From contig CALJKV010000053.1 of the NCBI GenBank assembly GCA_937974245.1, forward strand, positions 1 through 42,571: 42,571 nucleotides of DNA. Reading direction: 5' to 3'. Shown in pieces: positions 7,322 to 16,018 of the stretch. Made by a program: the position numbers and the translations under genes. The notes beneath the pieces are model-generated. The model was not told the DNA's origin. It saw only the letters and a list, made by a program, of their open reading frames with translations, and searched no databases. This stretch comes from an uncultured Chloroflexota bacterium. GTDB taxonomy: Bacteria; Chloroflexota; Anaerolineae; Aggregatilineales; Phototrophicaceae. Position 1 is the first letter of the stretch, and each line of letters begins with the position of its first letter.

Positions 7322-8512
7322 TTACCGCAGTCCTAACTCGTTGCGGGCGATGACCAGACGCTGCACTTCGCTCGTCCCCTCGTAGATGCGGGTGATACGG
7401 GCATCGCGGTAGTAACGCTCAATCGGGAGTTCCTTGCTGTAGCCCATCCCGCCGTGAATCTGTACTGCCTCATCAGTGACAAAGGCCGCTGTCTCGCTGG
7501 CGAACAGCTTCGCCATGCTGGCTTCCAGCGTATATCGTCCACCGGTCTGCTTGCTGCGTTCCTTGGCAAGCGCCGCATTATAGATCAACAGGCGGCTGGC
7601 CTCAATCCGGGTTTTCATATCGGCGATTTTCTGCTGGATCATCTGAAGTTGCCCGATTGGCCCGCCGAAGGCTTCGCGTTCACGGGCATACTGCACTGCG
7701 GCTTCATAGGCCGCTTCTGCCACACCCAGTGCCTGGGAAGCGATACCAATCCGCCCGGCATCCAGCACCGTCATAGCGATTTTGAAACCTTTGCCCACTT
7801 CGCCCAACACATTTTCTACTGGACACAAGTAGTTATCGAAGACGATTTCGCTGGTGGCACTGGCGCGAATGCCGAGTTTAGGCTCTTTTTTGCCCCGGAT
7901 GAAGCCCGGCTGAGTTGTGTCAATCAGGAAAGCCGTGATTCCGTTGTGTTTTTTGTCCGCGTCAGTCATCGTGAACACCACAATAAAATCGGCTACCGGC
8001 CCGCTTGTTACCCAACTCTTGCGCCCATTGATGACATAGTGAGTTCCAGCGGCATTCAGCACGGCCCGGCTCGCCATCGTCCCGGCATCACTGCCCGACA
8101 TTGGCTCGGTCAGGCTGTAAGCCCCGATCTTATCCCCACTGGCGACAGGAACGAGGAACTGCTGCTTCTGCGCTTCTGTGCCGAACCGCATCAATCCGTG
8201 ACAGTAAAGCGAATTATTCACGCTGATGATGGTGCTGTGACTGGCATCGGCTTTAGCGACTTCGATCATCGTGAGGACATACGCCAGGGTATCCATACCC
8301 GCGCCCCCGTATTCTTCCGGCACTTCAATGCCCATCAAGCCCATCGCGCCCATCTTCTTGATCGTATCCAGCGGGAACTCGCCCGATTCATCATGCTCGG
8401 CGGCAATCGGGGCAATCTCTTTTTGTGCAAAACTGCGCACCGCTTGCTGCAAGGCTTCATGCTCTTCAGTCATGTTGAGCAGGAGGGCGGTGGACTCTAC
8501 TGTACTGGTCAT
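7322..8512 (-). CDS. Acyl-CoA dehydrogenase, short/branched-chain type
   Basis: The 396-residue FAD enzyme introduces a trans-2,3 double bond into acyl-CoA and passes electrons to electron-transfer flavoprotein. The usual three domains are visible: an N-terminal helical domain, the middle beta domain with AYSLTEPMSGSDAG (near 137-150) and WVTSGPVADF, and the C-terminal helical domain. RIYEGTSEVQR carries the catalytic glutamate (Glu378) at the position used by short-chain, butyryl and short-branched-chain enzymes, not the isovaleryl or long-chain position. GGAGG lies upstream of the ATG, somewhat distant (about 11 bases). It diverges from the methylmalonyl-CoA epimerase gene, so it could feed the same propionyl/branched-chain route. 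Exact chain specificity cannot be read. Confidence 0.92.
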   Translation of the reverse strand: MTSTVESTALLLNMTEEHEALQQAVRSFAQKEIAPIAAEHDESGEFPLDTIKKMGAMGLMGIEVPEEYGGAGMDTLAYVLTMIEVAKADASHSTIISVNNSLYCHGLMRFGTEAQKQQFLVPVASGDKIGAYSLTEPMSGSDAGTMASRAVLNAAGTHYVINGRKSWVTSGPVADFIVVFTMTDADKKHNGITAFLIDTTQPGFIRGKKEPKLGIRASATSEIVFDNYLCPVENVLGEVGKGFKIAMTVLDAGRIGIASQALGVAEAAYEAAVQYAREREAFGGPIGQLQMIQQKIADMKTRIEASRLLIYNAALAKERSKQTGGRYTLEASMAKLFASETAAFVTDEAVQIHGGMGYSKELPIERYYRDARITRIYEGTSEVQRLVIARNELGLR

Positions 8513-8705
8513 AGGGGGGATACCTCCATATTGATATAATTTTTCAAGGTAAAAGGCAATCTACGGACAATTTCCTGCATTATAACATTAATCCACCCCA
8601 GGCCGAGGACGTGGGAAACATCCCCTTACGAATCTGTGTCCGGTATAATGGGGTTTATGAATGCGGAAGTCCGGGCTTTTCACATGATCTGTATGGAGCA
8701 CATAT

Positions 8706-9116
8706 ATGAGCAAAATTAAGATTGACCACCTGGCGGTTGTGGTGGATGATCTGGATGCGGCGCTGCTTTTCTGGCGTGACGCCCTGGGTCTGGAAATGGG
8801 TGGCAGGCAGGAAGTCACCGATGAAGCCGTAGAGATCGCCTTTCTGGACGCGGGCAGCGCCCATGTCGAACTCGTCAGGCCGACGACGGATGACAGCGGT
8901 ATCGCCAAATACCTCACCAAACGCGGGCCGGGGATGCACCATATTTGTCTGGCTGTCGCGGATATCGAGGTCGTGATGGGACAGTTAACGGCGGGCGGTA
9001 TCGAACTCATAAACGAGTCGCCGCGCACCCGCGATAACGGTACCCGTTATGCCTTTGTTCACCCTAAAAGTACGGGCGGCGTGCTGGTCGAACTATACGA
9101 GGCAGCGGGGGAGTAG
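8706..9116 (+). CDS. mce: Methylmalonyl-CoA epimerase
   Basis: The 136-residue enzyme of the vicinal oxygen chelate (glyoxalase) fold interconverts the two C2 epimers of methylmalonyl-CoA, linking propionyl-CoA carboxylase to the mutase. Metal-ligand candidates are His8 (IDHLAVVV), Glu55 (HVELVRP), the His pair 78-79 (GPGMHHICL) and Glu129 (GVLVELYE). HPKSTGGVLVEL is the usual C-terminal epimerase signature. Length is typical. A TATAAT lies at 8644-8649 without a clear -35. Five bases separate its stop from the secreted SH3b gene, so the two are probably cotranscribed. The mutase alpha subunit is about 6 kb to the left on the other strand. Confidence 0.92.
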   Translation: MSKIKIDHLAVVVDDLDAALLFWRDALGLEMGGRQEVTDEAVEIAFLDAGSAHVELVRPTTDDSGIAKYLTKRGPGMHHICLAVADIEVVMGQLTAGGIELINESPRTRDNGTRYAFVHPKSTGGVLVELYEAAGE

Positions 9117-9121
9117 GGTGG

Positions 9122-10432
9122 ATGCATAAAATCAGTCTTATCATAGCGATGCTGTTGGCGATATTTGCGCCGGCACTGGCACAGGACGACTGTGCCGTGT
9201 TGTTCCAGGAAGCGGTGGATACAACACAGCAAGTGTGTGCGGATACCGGGAGTAATCAGGTGTGTTACGGTAATGCGCCAGCTGCGCCCGATCCCCGCCC
9301 GAATGTGCGCCTGGTGTGGGCGGAACCAGGGGATATTGTTGATGCCTCGGCGCTGGCCGGTTTTTCAACAGAGGCATTTGAGCCTGAGTCGGGAGAATGG
9401 GGTATCGCGCTGGCGAAAGTCCGCGCTAACCTGCCGGAAGATGCGGTTACACTGCTGGCCTTTGGCGATGTTCAGGTGGAGAATGCCAGTGATGCGCCTT
9501 CGGACTATGTGCTGCTGTCCGTCGCCGTCGCCGCCACGACGGGTGTGAATGTGCGAGCTGAACCGGATGAATCGGCTGCGCTGGTTAATACCCTGCTCAC
9601 CGGGGAAATGGTGAAGACCGCCGGACGGACCGCTGACAGTGATTGGCTATGGGTGATCGCCGGGGGCGTATCCGGTTGGGTATCCGCGCCGTTGATGCGG
9701 GCTGACTATGATGTTGCGCTGCTTCCGGTACGTGATCCCGCTCAAACGGACATCTTTCTGTATGGCACACTGCAAGCCTTCAACTTCGAGATGACTACAC
9801 CAGGTAAGCGCCCCTGTAGTACGGCACCCGATGGTGGCATTTTGTTACAGACACCGGATACCGAGCGTGAGGTGACCCTCATTACGAATAATCTGGAACT
9901 TGTCACGGCAGGCACAGTCTGGTTGCAGATACCCGCCCCGGCTGAGGTGCTGGTCAGTGTTCTGGAAGGTTCTGCGCGGGTCGGGGGGCAGGTAGTGGAG
10001 GCCGGGAGTCGCGCCCATTTTGTCTTTCGTGGGCGTGGATTTGAGTTATCTGCCTTAGAAGAATATGCCTTTGTTCGCGCCCGTTACCTACCGCTGCCTT
10101 TGCTGCCGCGCGAATTCGCCCTACCATTCGCGCTGGGGGATGTAATCTTCCCATTTGAGCCGGGTTCGGGCTTTCTCACCAGTATTTCGGCAGATGCTGA
10201 TTGTGTAGCGGCCTGGGCGGGGGATGTCAATCTGCGTGGCGGGCCAGGGACAAATTACCCGCTGCGGCGCGGTGTCCCCGGCGGCTACTATGCTTACCCG
10301 GATGCACGGGCGACTAATGGGGGAGTATGGTGGCGGTTGGCCGATGGAATCTGGGTTGCGGCAAATGTCACCGTCACCGCTGGCGCATGTGGCGCACTAC
10401 CATTGGTTGATCCGCCGCCACTGCCGAACTGA
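9122..10432 (+). CDS. Secreted protein with two SH3b domains and a FecR-like segment
   Basis: The 436-residue protein begins with a signal peptide (hydrophobic residues 4-20, ending PALAQ). The mature part contains one SH3b-like repeat near 140-190 (GVNVRAEPDESAALV then SGWVSAPLM) and a second near 360-420 (GDVNLRGGPGTNYPL then GIWVAANV). Between them is a beta-rich stretch with SVLEGSARVGGQVVEAG resembling FecR-type domains. SH3b domains commonly bind cell-wall peptides or other surface polymers, so it likely acts outside the membrane. Several cysteines in the mature part could form disulfides. It follows the epimerase by five bases, but its function has no visible link to it. Confidence 0.75.
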   Translation: MHKISLIIAMLLAIFAPALAQDDCAVLFQEAVDTTQQVCADTGSNQVCYGNAPAAPDPRPNVRLVWAEPGDIVDASALAGFSTEAFEPESGEWGIALAKVRANLPEDAVTLLAFGDVQVENASDAPSDYVLLSVAVAATTGVNVRAEPDESAALVNTLLTGEMVKTAGRTADSDWLWVIAGGVSGWVSAPLMRADYDVALLPVRDPAQTDIFLYGTLQAFNFEMTTPGKRPCSTAPDGGILLQTPDTEREVTLITNNLELVTAGTVWLQIPAPAEVLVSVLEGSARVGGQVVEAGSRAHFVFRGRGFELSALEEYAFVRARYLPLPLLPREFALPFALGDVIFPFEPGSGFLTSISADADCVAAWAGDVNLRGGPGTNYPLRRGVPGGYYAYPDARATNGGVWWRLADGIWVAANVTVTAGACGALPLVDPPPLPN

Positions 10433-10468
10433 TAGGGCCTTGAACAAAGGATTGTGTCCTCGCCCTTG

Positions 10469-10936
10469 TTAAACCTGGCCGTAGCGTCGTCCACCAAACT
10501 CGGAAGCCAGCTTATCATCCAGGTCGTCCGCATAGTCGCTGACCAGTTGGATGATCGAGTTGGCTTCAATGGCGTCCATTCCTTCCAGTGGCCGTTCGCT
10601 GAACACATACACAACGTCCAGATGCACGCCCAGAGTCGCATTGGTAAGCCCTAAATTCAGCTCCAGCAGGTGGCGATACAGGGGCAGCAGCCCGCTCGGA
10701 GGCAGGTGCAGGATAGGAGAAAGCACCTGCAAAAAACCGACGTTTTCCTGCTGAGACACAAACACCTCAATGGTGGCAGAGCCGCGCTTGAATGACCAAC
10801 CAAAACCTTCTTCGGTTGGCATTCGTGCCGCCACCGGATCAACTCTGATCTCCGAAAGAATCTGTTCTACTGTTCCGGCATAGGCTTCCAGTGAAGGTCG
10901 TGATGCATTCCGGTTACGTCCCCGAAGTCCTAACAT
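10469..10936 (-). CDS. YbjN-like (CesT/type III chaperone fold) protein
   Basis: The 155-residue cytosolic protein resembles the YbjN family. It has a beta-rich half followed by LLPLYRHLLELNLGL, TNATLGVHLDVVYVFSERPLEGMDA and a C-terminal helix. Members are thought to act as chaperone-like or regulatory proteins, with no enzymatic activity known. I chose the ATG at 10936 because AGGTGAG lies about eight bases upstream; an in-frame GTG at 10948 lacks spacing. It converges with the SH3b gene (36-base gap with a weak stem-loop) and follows the zinc-ribbon pseudoprotease gene on the same strand. Confidence 0.6.
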   Translation of the reverse strand: MLGLRGRNRNASRPSLEAYAGTVEQILSEIRVDPVAARMPTEEGFGWSFKRGSATIEVFVSQQENVGFLQVLSPILHLPPSGLLPLYRHLLELNLGLTNATLGVHLDVVYVFSERPLEGMDAIEANSIIQLVSDYADDLDDKLASEFGGRRYGQV

Positions 10937-11004
10937 AGTAGCTCTCACCTATCTCTATCCGATTGATTTGCTTTACACCGGCTTTTATGATGTGCAGGGA
11001 GTCA

Positions 11005-12168
11005 TCAGGTCCGCTGATCTTGTCCACAGCGGAGGCAGCGGTTGTTGTGGAAACCGACAGCTGCCCTACAGTCTTTGTTCCTGCAAACGACTCGCTGATT
11101 TTCGTGATAGAGCGCCGCGCTTTGCTGATGCCAGTAGCGTATCACCTGCTCGGCGCGGGGCATCAGGCTGCCACACTTTTCACAGTAATACCCTCCGGCT
11201 ATGGCCGCCCGGCTGTAATTTCCACACGACCGACAGTAAATACCCCTGCTTGCCGCTTTTTCCTGCCGGTAGGTCTCAGCGTAGGTGCGAATTGCGCCAA
11301 TGTGCAAGCCGTATACATAGCCTGATGTGCTGCTAATGTTGCGCGTAATCATGCCAATAATGTACTGTCGGTCATCCAGAATCGGTGCGCCGCCCGCATC
11401 TTTCAGAGCGTCATTTAAGATATTGGTCGGGAACCAGTGATTCGGCAAAACCTTACGGGTTGCTCGCCGTTTGCCGCGTAAGCTTTCCCCGTTATAGGAG
11501 ATGACAGTCAGAGGCATATCTTCAGGGATACGGGGTAGTACACTTACCGGCATCAGATCAGTTACGGTTTGTCCGATCTGTATCAATGCCAGGTCAATTT
11601 CCGGGTAGGCTCGTACGACCTGCCCCATGATCTGCCGCCCGGTTTCCAATTCGACCATAACCTGCTCAATGCCGCCCACGATGTAGCGGGTCGTTGCCAG
11701 CAAACCATCAGGTTCAACGAAAAAGGCCGTACCGGGGCCGTTTGGCCCACCAAAAATACCGGCAAGGCGGTATGCTCCGGCATAGTACGCACCGCGATTG
11801 CCGGGTACCGCGGGCAGAGGCCCTGTACCAGAAACAGCGTATGGCTGTGAATCCATGAGATTCGCCGGCGGTTCGGACATGACTGGTTGGGGTCGTGGCG
11901 CTGTCTGCTCGAGCAGATCGGTATTGTAGAGTTCGGTCAGTTTCTTTCGAGCGATTTCATGATTCGGATCAACCGCCAGCGCGTCATTATAACATTTCAA
12001 TTTGAAATCGCGCTCCGGCCTGGTTTCTGCCATGTAGGTTAAAGCAGTTGCTCGCAAGCTGCCTGTGAGTGTGTCGCTGCGCAAGGCGATCCGCAGTAAT
12101 CGCGCCCCATCCTCCAGGTGGCCGTCGCGAATTGCCTGGATGCCCAAATTCAACGAATTAAGTGGCAT
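11005..12168 (-). CDS. Trypsin-like pseudoprotease with TPR-like N-terminus and C-terminal zinc ribbons
   Basis: The 387-residue protein has three parts: an N-terminal helical TPR-like region (about 1-85), an S1/HtrA-like beta-barrel region (about 135-300), and two C-terminal zinc ribbons with CxxC pairs (CRSCG/CEKCG and CRNKDC/CLRCG). In the barrel the segment that should hold the catalytic His reads TTRYIV (Tyr162), and the serine motif GNSGGP reads DAGGAP (Ala258). Only the Asp of DLALIQI (Asp192) survives. I infer a folded but inactive protease domain used for binding. There is no signal peptide, so it acts in the cytosol. The ATG at 12168 has GGGGGA five bases upstream, and a further in-frame TTG at 12186 is rejected. 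Confidence 0.7.
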   Translation of the reverse strand: MPLNSLNLGIQAIRDGHLEDGARLLRIALRSDTLTGSLRATALTYMAETRPERDFKLKCYNDALAVDPNHEIARKKLTELYNTDLLEQTAPRPQPVMSEPPANLMDSQPYAVSGTGPLPAVPGNRGAYYAGAYRLAGIFGGPNGPGTAFFVEPDGLLATTRYIVGGIEQVMVELETGRQIMGQVVRAYPEIDLALIQIGQTVTDLMPVSVLPRIPEDMPLTVISYNGESLRGKRRATRKVLPNHWFPTNILNDALKDAGGAPILDDRQYIIGMITRNISSTSGYVYGLHIGAIRTYAETYRQEKAASRGIYCRSCGNYSRAAIAGGYYCEKCGSLMPRAEQVIRYWHQQSAALYHENQRVVCRNKDCRAAVGFHNNRCLRCGQDQRT

Positions 12169-12247
12169 GAAGTCCCCCACCAACAAGACGATATATTTTC
12201 ATTATAGCCACAAAAAATCATCTGCACACAGCCTGTGAGGTAAAATT

Positions 12248-13363
12248 CTACTCAACGCGCAGCCATTCTTCTTCAGGGGTTTGCTGTTCCGGCAGACGCA
12301 CGACCTGAAAGAAGGTGTTCCCCGGCTTGAAGTACAAGAATTCCCCCTCATCTGTGCGCAGCGCGATCAAATCCTGGCGGGTCGGGCGTATCCATCGCCC
12401 ATTGTATTGCTGTCCATCACGGAAAAGGATGGCGTCCCCCTCGAACCACAGAACGATTTCGATGCTGTAGCTGATACTGCCCTGGAACTGACTTTCAATG
12501 ATGTCGGTATACTGGTGGTCGGCATAGAGAACGACCACATTGGCGGCGGTCACTTGTGCCCCCGTATTGGCATCATGATGCTCCAGGCCATCGGCATAGC
12601 GTTCGTAGAGGCCGGTTTCCGGGTTGTATTCCCAACGGACGCGGGTTGCCCGGTAGCGCAGGTCTATCACGGTAGCCGGGCCGCTGCTGCCGGAGGGTGG
12701 TGTGGGGTGGAAAGCCATGCCGTGCAAATTTGGTGTCTGATTCAACCCCTGTTCGGCAGCTAACTGCCATAAGGCATTTGGGTTGAAAAACATATTGTGT
12801 GGCACGGGAATCGCGTCGTCACGCCAGAAGTAGGGCCATCCAAAGAGGACACCTTTGTACAGTCGGTCCGCGAATTCCGATTGATTCAACCGGTCTTCTA
12901 CCCCGATGCTGGCACCGGAAAATGCCAGTAAGCTCTGGTACATCGGCATCAGTTCATAATCTATCAGGCGGGCACTGCGTATTGACCCTACCTGGTCGGG
13001 CGACTGACCATAGAATATGGCGGAAAAGCGGGTTAGCCCACCCTCAGCATAATGCTCAAACACGAGGTCGGCAGCACCAATCCCGGCTTGTGGGCGGACA
13101 ATCGGCGGGGCGTTGGAAATCTTTGCCAGAATAGGCCGACGTTCCAATGCTGTCGGGTCCGCGACTGCCAGCCCGGTGAGCGGGTTAACTCCAGGAGCGA
13201 AAGTATCCGGGCCGATGATGTTGGGGTCTGATGGGGTGGGTACGGGAGTGGCGGTTGCGGTTTCCAGCGGTGGTGTGCTGAGTAGTCCAGTATTAGCGGA
13301 CAAATTGATCGTGAAGCAGGCGCTTGTGAACCATACGAGACTTATCATCATCAACCATATCAT
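12248..13363 (-). CDS. DUF3048 (YerB-like) lipoprotein
   Basis: The 371-residue protein has a hydrophobic N-terminus ending in WFTSAC, a near-lipobox suggesting a membrane-anchored lipoprotein. A Thr/Pro-rich spacer follows. The DUF3048 hallmarks are NPLTGL, RRPILAKISN, RPQAGIGAADLVFEHYAEGG, VGSIRSAR and the C-terminal WYEG-like strand region. YerB-type proteins are extracytoplasmic and of unknown function. GAGGAA lies seven bases before the ATG. The gene leads a leftward run with the pseudoprotease (79-base gap) and the YbjN-like gene, and is divergent from the DUF4388 cluster. Confidence 0.85.
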   Translation of the reverse strand: MIWLMMISLVWFTSACFTINLSANTGLLSTPPLETATATPVPTPSDPNIIGPDTFAPGVNPLTGLAVADPTALERRPILAKISNAPPIVRPQAGIGAADLVFEHYAEGGLTRFSAIFYGQSPDQVGSIRSARLIDYELMPMYQSLLAFSGASIGVEDRLNQSEFADRLYKGVLFGWPYFWRDDAIPVPHNMFFNPNALWQLAAEQGLNQTPNLHGMAFHPTPPSGSSGPATVIDLRYRATRVRWEYNPETGLYERYADGLEHHDANTGAQVTAANVVVLYADHQYTDIIESQFQGSISYSIEIVLWFEGDAILFRDGQQYNGRWIRPTRQDLIALRTDEGEFLYFKPGNTFFQVVRLPEQQTPEEEWLRVE

Positions 13364-13454
13364 GTGTTATTCCTCACTCGTGGCACTAACTTCATTCCAG
13401 ATGACCCGGTTTGATAGTACATCAATTGTCCTGTATCGTACTTTAGATTAAAAT

Positions 13455-13494
13455 GCAGGTGTAGGAGTATCGGTGGTATGATGTACACACCTGC
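13455..13494. repeat. 8-base inverted repeat in the DUF3048/DUF4388 divergent region
   Basis: GCAGGTGT (13455-13462) and its perfect reverse complement ACACCTGC (13487-13494) are separated by 24 bases. The otherwise gene-free stretch 13364-13660 also holds the DUF4388 promoter. The repeat lies 55-95 bases upstream of that -35 and could be a paired operator site. No factor is identified. Confidence 0.4.
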
Positions 13495-13549
13495 CGCTGC
13501 GTGGCTGTAGAATAGTGCATATTTGAAAGTGCCCAGGGTAAGCGGTTGG

Positions 13550-13578
13550 TTGACTTGGTTTTCGGCGCAAGCTATAAT
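13550..13578 (+). promoter_or_regulatory. Strong promoter of the DUF4388-GTPase cluster
   Basis: TTGACT (13550-13555), a spacer of exactly 17 bases and a consensus TATAAT (13573-13578) predict a start near 13585. That leaves a leader of about 75 bases before the DUF4388 ATG. This is one of the best sigma-70-like sites in the window. Confidence 0.7.
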
Positions 13579-13660
13579 CCCTTATGTGCGTCATATCTTC
13601 AGGAAATAATGATAGTTATAATGATCTGGTGGCCTGAATCTAAAATTGCGGGGGGCCTAA

Positions 13661-14542
13661 ATGCCGCTACAAGGCAATTTGCGAGATTTTAGCACAACTC
13701 AACTGCTGAATCTCATTAATCTCGCCGGGAAATCCGGCACACTGACTTTCTTTGAAGGTAAACGAACCGGAGAAGTTGAAAATCTGGGCGACCAGAAACG
13801 GGAGCGGATTGTGGCCGGGCAGGAACGCGCTGCCATGTCGTTCCGCTCCGGTAAACTGATATTCGCCAAGATGATTGGGCAGGATGGCAGTTTGATCTCT
13901 GTTCTCAACAAGGCCGGTAAGTTAACCGACGAACAGGCCCGGATTATTCGTGAACGGGCGAAAAACACGACTGACAAGGCGTTGGCACTGCTGCTCATCA
14001 ATGCAAATTATGTCACCCAGAATGATGTTGTGACCTGTATCCAGCAGCATACTTTGGATGTGGTCTATAACCTCATGGCCTGGAACGACAATCCTTTCCG
14101 GTTGGATGAAGATGTGTATCCAGATGGGTCACGCATTCAGGTGCCGATTGACCTCGAGAACGTGATTATTGAAGGGGCGCGTCGTATCCGAGAGATTGCT
14201 GAGTTGAACCAGCATCTGCCTAACCTTGATATGGCGTTAAAATTCCCAGATAATCCGAAAGAGAAATTCAAAGGCATCCACCTGAGCGTCGAGGAGTGGC
14301 GGGTTGTGTCGTTTGTCAACCCTAAAAACACCATCCGCCAGATCGCCAAGGCGAACAATATGTCGGAGACAGAAATCCGGCGCGTGGTTTATGGGTTAGA
14401 ACAGGCTGGATTAGTCGAGATGGTGAAGCCGCCGGGTATGGAACAGGCTGCCGCCGGTGATCGCCGTCGCCGCCCGCCGCAGAAGCCACAGGTGCAGCGG
14501 GTAACCGTGAACCGGTTGATTGATAAAATCCGGTCTATTTAG
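13661..14542 (+). CDS. DUF4388-domain signalling protein
   Basis: The 293-residue protein starts with the DUF4388 signature (PLQGNLRDFSTTQLLNLI, then GKSGTLTF), a domain also seen at the N-terminus of PatA-like regulators. The middle has a second helical bundle (GKLTDEQARIIRERA). The end looks like a winged helix (VEEWRVVSFVNP, IRQIAKANNMSETEIRRVVYGLEQAGLVEMV), followed by a basic, proline-rich tail. No enzyme motif is visible. The gene is followed after 47 bases by a small GTPase. DUF4388 genes beside MglA-like GTPases recur in Chloroflexota and Deinococcota, so an adaptor or regulator of the GTPase is likely. Confidence 0.8.
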   Translation: MPLQGNLRDFSTTQLLNLINLAGKSGTLTFFEGKRTGEVENLGDQKRERIVAGQERAAMSFRSGKLIFAKMIGQDGSLISVLNKAGKLTDEQARIIRERAKNTTDKALALLLINANYVTQNDVVTCIQQHTLDVVYNLMAWNDNPFRLDEDVYPDGSRIQVPIDLENVIIEGARRIREIAELNQHLPNLDMALKFPDNPKEKFKGIHLSVEEWRVVSFVNPKNTIRQIAKANNMSETEIRRVVYGLEQAGLVEMVKPPGMEQAAAGDRRRRPPQKPQVQRVTVNRLIDKIRSI

Positions 14543-14589
14543 CATCCTCAAATCCTTGCAAGGAATCACACAGGAAAAGCGAGTGCAAC

Positions 14590-15126
14590 ATGCAAACTGT
14601 TAAAATGGTTATCACAGGGCCGTTCAGTGCCGGTAAGACCGAGTTCATCCGCTCAATCAGCGAGATTGAGGTGGTTTCCACCGAGCAGAATATCTCGACA
14701 GATGCTGAAAAGAAGGAAAAGGAACAGACGACTGTTGCTATGGACTTCGGGCGCATCACTGTGGATGATGACCTGGTTCTCTATCTCTTTGGGACACCTG
14801 GGCAACGCCGCTTCGACTTCATGTGGGAAATCCTGGCCGAAGGGATGCTGGGGTTTGTGGTGATGGTGGATAGCGCCAAGCCCGAAACCTTCCGCGAGGC
14901 AAAAAGCATTCTGGAAACCTTCCGGGCTTACGCTCCGACCCCCTATGTGGTGGCGGCCAATAAGCAAGATCATCCCGACGCCTGGAGCGCGGATGACTTG
15001 CGGATTGCGTTGCGGATCGAAGAAGGCGTCAAATTACTGCCCTGTGTCGCTAAAGATAAAGAAAGCGTCAAGGGTGTTTTGCTGGAACTCTTATATTCGA
15101 TCCTGGAAGAAATGGATGCCGGTTAG
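14590..15126 (+). CDS. Small Ras-like (MglA/CvnD-type) GTPase
   Basis: The 178-residue soluble protein has the P-loop GPFSAGKT (residues 10-17), a G3 motif in the form FGTPGQRRF usual for this bacterial subfamily, and the guanine-specificity motif NKQD (G4). A threonine-rich stretch EKEQTTVAMDFG supplies the switch I region. Relatives work with roadblock or DUF4388 proteins as polarity or signalling switches at the membrane. It lies between the DUF4388 gene and the alpha/beta hydrolase on the same strand. AGGAAA stands unusually far (about 15 bases) from the ATG. Confidence 0.88.
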   Translation: MQTVKMVITGPFSAGKTEFIRSISEIEVVSTEQNISTDAEKKEKEQTTVAMDFGRITVDDDLVLYLFGTPGQRRFDFMWEILAEGMLGFVVMVDSAKPETFREAKSILETFRAYAPTPYVVAANKQDHPDAWSADDLRIALRIEEGVKLLPCVAKDKESVKGVLLELLYSILEEMDAG

Positions 15127-15179
15127 GGTATTCACCTGAAACATGATATGGCCGGTGCATTCGCAAGGACTGTAACACT

Positions 15180-15989
15180 GTGACAATCCTGGTAACCGAA
15201 CAGGGGACGGTCCACTATGAAACCTATGGTCGTGGTCGTCCGGTTCTATTGCTGCATGGTTGGTTGGGGTCTTGGGTGCTGTGGCGTAAAACCATTGAGG
15301 AGCTGGGTAAGGAATTCCGCACCTATGCTCTGGATTTTTGGGGTTTCGGGGAATTAGGTGAGCAGGGTGACGATTTTTCAGTAGACAATTTCGTAGACCT
15401 CGTAAACCAATTCATGGATCGCCTGGGCATCGTTAAAGCGCCTCTGGTAGGGCATTCAATGGGCGGCACCGTTTCGTTGAGTGCCGCTGTTCGTTCCCCC
15501 GAAAAAGTCGTCAAGGTGATTGTTATCGGCTCCCCGATTCATGGTGATTCTCTCAGTCTGCTGCTGCGAATTGCCAGCCGGCCTGCCTGGGTTAAGCTGG
15601 GGGAGACCTCACCACATCTCTTTAATTTGTTCATGTCTGGCCTGAAGGTAGGCCTGCGAGGTTACTCATACCTCCTGGCACAGGATGGCGATCAACTGGG
15701 AAATATGTTTGCGAACGACCTGACCAAACTCACGGTTGGTCCATTTTTTGAGAGCATTACGACGCTGCGACAGACGGATTTGAGGCCGCGCCTGAGTGAG
15801 ATCAAGATGCCGGTATTAGGCATTTACGGCAAGCGCGACCTGATAGTTGACCCCAAGCAGTCGAAGGTACTTAAGCAGTATATCCCACACAGCAAAATTG
15901 GCTGGTTTGAAAAATCAGGCCACTTCCCGATGTTGGATGAATCGCAGCGGTTTCATCAGACCCTGCGTGACTTTCTGAATAACGGGTGA
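15180..15989 (+). CDS. Alpha/beta-hydrolase
   Basis: The 269-residue protein has the full catalytic set of the alpha/beta-hydrolase fold: oxyanion segment LLLHGWLG, nucleophile elbow GHSMGG (Ser93), acid GKRDLIV (Asp220) and EKSGHFP (His248). A lid rich in helices lies between residues 120 and 200. It begins with GTG, supported by AAGGA ten bases upstream. No signal peptide is visible. It follows the GTPase by 53 bases and precedes the beta-helix protein by 29, so it is probably in the same transcript. The substrate (ester, lactone, haloalkane or other) is not readable. Confidence 0.88.
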   Translation: MTILVTEQGTVHYETYGRGRPVLLLHGWLGSWVLWRKTIEELGKEFRTYALDFWGFGELGEQGDDFSVDNFVDLVNQFMDRLGIVKAPLVGHSMGGTVSLSAAVRSPEKVVKVIVIGSPIHGDSLSLLLRIASRPAWVKLGETSPHLFNLFMSGLKVGLRGYSYLLAQDGDQLGNMFANDLTKLTVGPFFESITTLRQTDLRPRLSEIKMPVLGIYGKRDLIVDPKQSKVLKQYIPHSKIGWFEKSGHFPMLDESQRFHQTLRDFLNNG

Positions 15990-16018
15990 CGTGGACTGGA
16001 CATGGTTGGAGATAAAGT

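Noticed and set aside
7454..8539. Plus-strand open frame of 361 codons opposite the acyl-CoA dehydrogenase
   Set aside because: Antisense shadow of a conserved gene in a GC-rich codon context; no recognisable domain.
10434..10466. Weak branched stem-loop between the SH3b gene and the YbjN-like gene
   Set aside because: Only 4-5 base stems and no T tract, so I do not call it a terminator.
12169..12186. N-terminal extension of the pseudoprotease to a TTG
   Set aside because: The ATG at 12168 has a far better ribosome-binding site and the extension adds only six residues.
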